NCBI GenBank assembly: GCA_002702745.1
Contig: PABM01000011.1
Coordinates: 1-64,000 of the forward strand
Direction: 5' to 3'
DNA from: Flavobacteriaceae bacterium
GTDB taxonomy: Bacteria > Bacteroidota > Bacteroidia > Flavobacteriales > Flavobacteriaceae
Length of the DNA: 64,000 nucleotides
Below the pieces are notes generated by a model that saw nothing but the letters and a program-made list of their open reading frames with translations, was not told where the DNA came from and did no database searches. Each line of letters starts with the position of its first letter. Position 1 is the stretch's first letter. Below are positions 59,930-64,000 of the stretch, one piece after another. A program made the position numbers and the translations under genes.

Positions 59930-60813
59930 TTAATATTAGCAATTAACTTCTCTAGCCTTTCAATCCTTTTTTCTTGCTCTTTAAGCCTTACAATTTCGCT
60001 TTGTTGCTCTTTCAATGCATTGATAAGCACAGGTACTAATCCTTGATAGTTTACTGCTAACATTTCATTGTCACCCTTAGTTACAAGCTCAGGAAATACT
60101 TCCTTTATTTCTTGTGCAAGTACACCTATCTTTTGTTTGCCTTTCATTTCATAGGACTTGCCATCTATTTGTAATAGTTTAGGAAGTGTAGAACCAAGAG
60201 ATACAATGTTTGACTTTAATCTTGCGTCGGATAAAATTACTACATCTCCACTTACTGTAAGGTCATTGCTAATGGTAGTATCACCATTAAACATTACCAC
60301 AAATGCATCGGACCTGTTATTTTCATCTGCCCCATTTCCTACAACAAAAGCTGTGTTTGATGAAACAGGTGTATTTGCGTTATTTGTTGTCGAGCCTGCA
60401 AGATTGTTATATCCTATCACGAAAGAACCAAAATCACTTGCTGTTGTTTGCCATCCCGATGATGTTGAAAAAGACCCTATTGCTGTTGTCAGATATCCCA
60501 TTGCTGTGGTATTATATCCATAGGCTGATGTGTCGTGCCCCAAAGCAATAGCATATTCAGCACTTGAATTTGAACCAAATCCAATAGCCATAGCGTTTTC
60601 GCTTGTTGCAGATGCATTACCGCCAAAAGCAAAAGACCCGTGTTGAGTTGCTGTGCAGTTATTTCCGATTGCAGTAGAGTAATTTCCGCTTGAAACTGAA
60701 TTATTTCCAATTGCATTGGAATTTTGTCCTGAATTACTTGTGCCGCTTGTACTTATTTGTGCATTCATACTAAATGAGATAGTTAATGCTAAAAGTGTAA
60801 ATAGTTTTTTCAT
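59926..60813 (-). CDS. YadA-head-like protein with C-terminal S74 self-cleaving chaperone domain
   Basis: A 295-residue exported protein: signal peptide (1-19, ending MNAQ), collar-like head repeats of about 14 residues ([48 protein letters not shown]) over about 30-135, a linker, then an S74 peptidase/intramolecular chaperone domain (about 192-268) with SDARLKSNI (Ser195 and Lys200 at the spacing of the catalytic pair known from phage tailspikes) and [12 protein letters not shown], and a final coiled coil (272-293). No outer-membrane anchor domain is present. It is probably a trimeric surface fibre whose S74 part is cut off after folding. Confidence 0.88.
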   Translation of the reverse strand: MKKLFTLLALTISFSMNAQISTSGTSNSGQNSNAIGNNSVSSGNYSTAIGNNCTATQHGSFAFGGNASATSENAMAIGFGSNSSAEYAIALGHDTSAYGYNTTAMGYLTTAIGSFSTSSGWQTTASDFGSFVIGYNNLAGSTTNNANTPVSSNTAFVVGNGADENNRSDAFVVMFNGDTTISNDLTVSGDVVILSDARLKSNIVSLGSTLPKLLQIDGKSYEMKGKQKIGVLAQEIKEVFPELVTKGDNEMLAVNYQGLVPVLINALKEQQSEIVRLKEQEKRIERLEKLIANIN

Positions 60814-61196
60814 CTTGAATTATTTTTAGCCTAATTTAAAACTTAAAATCAATATTTCAAATTTTAAAACATTGGTAAATAAATAATTTGCAGCCACTTT
60901 TATTAGCACATCATAGGCATATTAGTTCTAAAAGTGTTAAAATTTTATATATATCGCAATAAATTATAATATTTAAAATGTTATAAAAATTTAATTATAT
61001 GTCAACTATAGTACATTTTTTAGGTAATTTATGCCTAAAATTTATATTTTAAGTATAAAAATCTTATTTATAACCCAATTTATAAATTTATATTATTCGT
61101 AATTTATGTATAATTTATTTACACCTATTTATCGTATAAAAATTAGAAAATATAACGATTTATTGATCTTTTTGATCAAATTAACTCTAATAAAGC

Positions 61197-61215
61197 CCAT
61201 ATTTTGTAAATATGG
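61197..61215. promoter_or_regulatory. palindrome, candidate operator upstream of accB
   Basis: CCATATTT-TGT-AAATATGG, perfect 8-bp arms around 3 nt, about 150 nt before the accB ATG. A binding protein is not known; a short hairpin in RNA is the alternative. Confidence 0.45.
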
Positions 61216-61321
61216 ATAAAATTTGATTATTATAATATTATGAATTTAATTTGCTATATAAATAGATATATTTCTATGACTTTTAACCTATTTATGCTTA
61301 ATTTTATATCTTTTTTGTTGT

Positions 61322-61335
61322 TTTTTGTACAAAAA
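61322..61335. promoter_or_regulatory. perfect 14-bp palindrome near the accB start
   Basis: TTTTTGTACAAAAA, uninterrupted palindrome ending 31 nt before the accB ATG, in the position expected for an operator or promoter. Confidence 0.45.
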
Positions 61336-61366
61336 GTGCTCAATTTTACACAATTAATCGATAATT

Positions 61367-61840
61367 ATGAAATTAAAAGAAATTCAAAACCTTATTAAGT
61401 TTGTCGCTAAATCTGGCGCAAGCGAAGTCAAGCTTGAAATGAAAGATGTAAAAATCACTGTTAAAACTAATGATGGTACAAAGTCCGTTGTTATACAAGA
61501 TACTTCAGTTATTCCACAAACTACTATTCAAGCTTTACCAGTTTCGCCACAACCCTCTGTCCCACCATCTTCTCCGCAAGCTGTCGACGAAGATTCTAAT
61601 TACATTACTGTTAAATCACCTATTATTGGCACATTTTATCGTAAACCTTCACCTGACAAACCAAATTTTGTTGAGCTTGGCGATTCTATTTCAGAAGGCT
61701 CTGTGCTTTGCGTAATTGAGGCCATGAAGCTATTTAATGATATTGAATCTGAAGTTTCCGGAAAAATTGTCAAAATTTTAGTTGATGATTCAAGTCCGGT
61801 TGAATTTGACCAGCCTCTATTTTTAGTTGACCCATCTTAA
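61367..61840 (+). CDS. accB: acetyl-CoA carboxylase biotin carboxyl carrier protein
   Basis: A 157-residue BCCP. A helical N-terminus ([18 protein letters not shown]), a Pro/Ser/Gln-rich linker (about 50-72) and the biotinyl domain (about 79-157) with the acceptor lysine in [12 protein letters not shown] (Lys121). It carries carboxybiotin between the biotin carboxylase and carboxyltransferase in fatty acid synthesis. accC follows 14 nt later. fabH, usually just upstream in flavobacteria, is absent here. Confidence 0.95.
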   Translation: MKLKEIQNLIKFVAKSGASEVKLEMKDVKITVKTNDGTKSVVIQDTSVIPQTTIQALPVSPQPSVPPSSPQAVDEDSNYITVKSPIIGTFYRKPSPDKPNFVELGDSISEGSVLCVIEAMKLFNDIESEVSGKIVKILVDDSSPVEFDQPLFLVDPS

Positions 61841-61854
61841 AAACTCACATAATT

Positions 61855-63195
61855 ATGTTCAAAAAGATTTTAATAGCCAATCGTGGTGAAATAGCCCTGC
61901 GTGTGATCAGAACATGTAAAGAAATGGGTATTCAAACTGTTGCTGTTTATTCTACTGCAGATGCCGAAAGTATCCATGTTAAATTTGCTGATGAAGCTGT
62001 TTGTATTGGTCCTGCACCAAGCTTTGATTCTTACTTAAGAATTTCAAACATCATTGCTGCTGCAGAAATCACAAATGCTGACGCCATTCACCCAGGTTAT
62101 GGTTTTCTCTCAGAAAATGCAAAGTTTTCAAAGATTTGTGATGAACACGGCATAAAGTTTATCGGAGCATCGCCCGAAATGATCAATAAAATGGGAGATA
62201 AAGCAACAGCTAAAGCCACAATGATTGAAGCAGGGGTTCCATGTGTTCCGGGAAGCGAAGGTATAATCGAATCATTTAGTCACTGTAAAAAGTTAGCAAA
62301 AGAGGTCGGTTATCCAGTCATGTTAAAAGCTAGTGCCGGTGGTGGCGGAAAAGGAATGCGTGCTGTTTGGAAAGAAGCAGACTTAGAAGATGCCTGGAAT
62401 TCTGCTAGAGTTGAATCAAAAGCCGCCTTTGCAAATGACGACATGTACATGGAAAAACTAATTGAGGAGCCAAGACATATCGAGATTCAAATTGTCGGAG
62501 ACTCAAAGGGTCGTGCATGCCACTTGTCTGAAAGAGATTGTTCTATTCAAAGACGCCATCAAAAACTAACTGAGGAAGTACCTTCACCTTTCATGACCGA
62601 TAAGCTGAGAGATGAGATGGGTAAAGCCGCTGTAAAGGCTGCTGAATATATAAAATATGAAGGGGTTGGAACGGTTGAATTTTTAGTTGATAAAAATAGA
62701 AAATTTTATTTTATGGAAATGAATACTAGAATTCAAGTTGAGCATCCAATTACTGAACAAGTAATTGATTATGATTTAATCAGAGAACAGATTATGGTAG
62801 CGACAGGTGTAAAAATATCTGGCAAAAATTATATGCCTCAACTTCACTCTATTGAGTGCAGGATTAATGCAGAAGATCCATTCAATGATTTTAGACCCTC
62901 ACCCGGAAAAATTACCAATTTACATCTTCCTGGAGGTCACGGAATCAGAATTGATACTCATGTGTATTCAGGGTATACTATACCGCCAAATTATGATTCA
63001 ATGATTGCAAAATTAATAACAACCGCTCAGACAAGAGAAGAAGCAATTGATAAAATGAAAAGAGCACTTGATGAATTTGTAATTGAAGGCATTAAAACAA
63101 CAATTCCATTTCATAGAAAACTAATGGACAGTCAGTCTTATATCGAAGGTAATTATACCACTAAGTTTATGGAAGATTTTTCAATGGAAGATTAA
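61855..63195 (+). CDS. accC: acetyl-CoA carboxylase, biotin carboxylase subunit
   Basis: A 446-residue ATP-grasp enzyme of the usual length. [21 protein letters not shown] at the N-terminus, the glycine-rich [12 protein letters not shown], the metal-binding [14 protein letters not shown] and the C-terminal biotin-carboxylase domain (FRPSPGKIT) are all present. It carboxylates the biotin on AccB. The dehydrogenase-like gene begins right after its stop. Confidence 0.97.
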   Translation: MFKKILIANRGEIALRVIRTCKEMGIQTVAVYSTADAESIHVKFADEAVCIGPAPSFDSYLRISNIIAAAEITNADAIHPGYGFLSENAKFSKICDEHGIKFIGASPEMINKMGDKATAKATMIEAGVPCVPGSEGIIESFSHCKKLAKEVGYPVMLKASAGGGGKGMRAVWKEADLEDAWNSARVESKAAFANDDMYMEKLIEEPRHIEIQIVGDSKGRACHLSERDCSIQRRHQKLTEEVPSPFMTDKLRDEMGKAAVKAAEYIKYEGVGTVEFLVDKNRKFYFMEMNTRIQVEHPITEQVIDYDLIREQIMVATGVKISGKNYMPQLHSIECRINAEDPFNDFRPSPGKITNLHLPGGHGIRIDTHVYSGYTIPPNYDSMIAKLITTAQTREEAIDKMKRALDEFVIEGIKTTIPFHRKLMDSQSYIEGNYTTKFMEDFSMED

Positions 63196-63196
63196 T

Positions 63197-64000
63197 ATGA
63201 AGAAAATAATTGTTTTGGGTTGTGGGCTTGTTGGGCGAGTTATGGCGGAAGATCTTTCCCAAACACATACAGTTACTTCAGTTGATATATCTCAAAAAAA
63301 TTTAGACAACTTAAAATCAGGATCGATATCCAAAATTTGTAAGGACGTTTTGGATCAGGCAGTCTTAAATGAGATCATAAAAGATTGTGACTTAGTTGTT
63401 GGCGCTCTTCCAGGTTTTATGGGATATGAAACCATGAAAAGAGTTATAATGGCTAAGAAAAATATAGTTGATATTTCTTTTTACCCAGAAGATCCTTTTG
63501 GACTAGACAAATTAGCGAAAGACAATAATGTTATTGCTGTTATGGATTGTGGTGTAGCCCCTGGAATGGGGAATATAATTTTTGCACATCACAATAAGAT
63601 GATGCAAATATCAGACTATGAATGTCTTGTTGGTGGACTCCCAAAAAAGAGAGAATGGCCTTTTGAATATCAGGCAGTTTTTTCTCCAATTGATGTAATT
63701 GAAGAGTACATACGACCGGCAAGATATGTTCAAAACAAATCATTAATAATCAAAGAGGCTCTTTCAGATACTGAATTAGTAGAATTCGATGAAATAGGCA
63801 CGCTTGAAAGTTGGAACTCAGACGGGTTAAGAACATTAATCCAAACAATGAGTCATGTTCCAAACATGATTGAAAAAACCTTAAGATATCCTGGATGTGT
63901 AGAATACCTCAAAGTATTGAGGGAATGTGGCTATTTTTCTTATGATCATGTTGAAATTAACGGAAATAAGATTAGACCAATAGATTTAACATCCAAATTG
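63197..64000 (+). CDS. saccharopine dehydrogenase-like oxidoreductase (incomplete, runs off the window)
   Basis: 268 codons are present, open to the edge. The N-terminal Rossmann fold is MKKIIVLGCGLVGRVMAEDL and the pocket motif VMDCGVAPGMGNIIFAHH follows near residue 118, with GGLPKKREWPF and HVPNMIEKTLRYPG later. These match the saccharopine dehydrogenase/lysine 6-dehydrogenase-like family; substrate not known. The gene starts 1 nt after accC, so it is probably in the accBC transcript. Confidence 0.88.
   Translation, partial: MKKIIVLGCGLVGRVMAEDLSQTHTVTSVDISQKNLDNLKSGSISKICKDVLDQAVLNEIIKDCDLVVGALPGFMGYETMKRVIMAKKNIVDISFYPEDPFGLDKLAKDNNVIAVMDCGVAPGMGNIIFAHHNKMMQISDYECLVGGLPKKREWPFEYQAVFSPIDVIEEYIRPARYVQNKSLIIKEALSDTELVEFDEIGTLESWNSDGLRTLIQTMSHVPNMIEKTLRYPGCVEYLKVLRECGYFSYDHVEINGNKIRPIDLTSKL

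Larger units (their letters stand above)
60814..61366. other. 553-bp AT-rich intergenic region upstream of accB
   Basis: No ORF, tRNA or recognisable RNA was found. It must hold the promoters for the S74 adhesin (minus) and accBC (plus). It is dense in inverted repeats: TTTTAGG/CCTAAAA (61018-61040), TTGATC/GATCAA (61163-61179), CCATATTT/AAATATGG (61197-61215) and a perfect TTTTTGTACAAAAA (61322-61335). No TAnnTTTG element is obvious ahead of accB. Confidence 0.75.

Noticed and set aside
59926..60813. Phage tail fibre / prophage remnant
   Set aside because: The S74 domain is phage-like, but the protein has a signal peptide and YadA-type head and no other phage gene is nearby.

Overview
This window comes from the chromosome of an AT-rich member of the Bacteroidota, most likely a marine Flavobacteriia. 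The evidence is: repeated Bacteroidota promoter elements (TAnnTTTG) in front of many genes; a SprE/PorW-type gliding/type IX secretion lipoprotein; families largely confined to flavobacteria (DUF6341, DUF6427, DUF4837, DUF2911); lipoprotein and outer-membrane biogenesis genes; and a sulfotransferase in a surface-polysaccharide locus. About a quarter of the genes appear to start with GTG or TTG. No IS element, prophage, integrase or CRISPR array was seen.

Layout. 0-4 kb: start of the F0 ATP synthase cluster (atpB 5' end, AtpZ, a small membrane protein) behind bactofilin and sprE; then a divergent 2Fe-2S ferredoxin. 4-8 kb: a family-9 glycosyltransferase, DUF6165, the DUF6427/DUF6341 pair and purD. 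7.9-17.1 kb: a polysaccharide locus on the minus strand (priming glycosylphosphotransferase, GT4, two Wzy/WaaL-like proteins, GT2, sulfotransferase, Wzx flippase, Wzz-like chain-length protein) with the C-terminal stub of a lost glycosyltransferase. 17-25 kb: envelope and housekeeping genes (GH3-like protein, M23 peptidase, TatA, DUF4837, LysM transglycosylase, pgk, holB, lipid kinase). 25-33 kb: methyltransferase, mnmG, ybeY, gltX, an SPFH protein, glnS, folB and tRNA-Cys; mnmG is bracketed by two parS-like ParB sites. 33-38 kb: two NTF2-like lipoproteins, LysE exporter, DUF2807 and RNase R, then a very AT-rich gap. 38-50 kb: rpiB, ElaA-like acetyltransferase, a tandem OmpA-domain protein, rnpA, an M1 peptidase, an MBL hydrolase, an APC transporter fused to USP domains, lepA, dusB, a LolC/E-like permease, rbfA, methylmalonyl-CoA epimerase and a CAU tRNA. 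50-60 kb: DoxX protein, second M1 peptidase, a large BNR/sortilin-type propeller protein, amidohydrolase, DUF2911, ribE, pdxA, DUF177 and rpmF. 60-64 kb: a YadA-head/S74 self-chaperoned adhesin, a 553-bp AT-rich gap with several perfect palindromes, accB-accC and the start of a saccharopine dehydrogenase-like gene.

Most of the window is ordinary core flavobacterial genome. The points that stand out are the parS pair around mnmG (suggesting a location near the chromosome origin), genes whose -7 promoter element abuts the start codon (leaderless mRNAs), the glycosyltransferase scar in the sulfated-polysaccharide locus, and the S74 adhesin plus palindrome-rich gap occupying the place where fabH is expected between rpmF and accB. 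I did not find a convincing wholly new multi-gene system.
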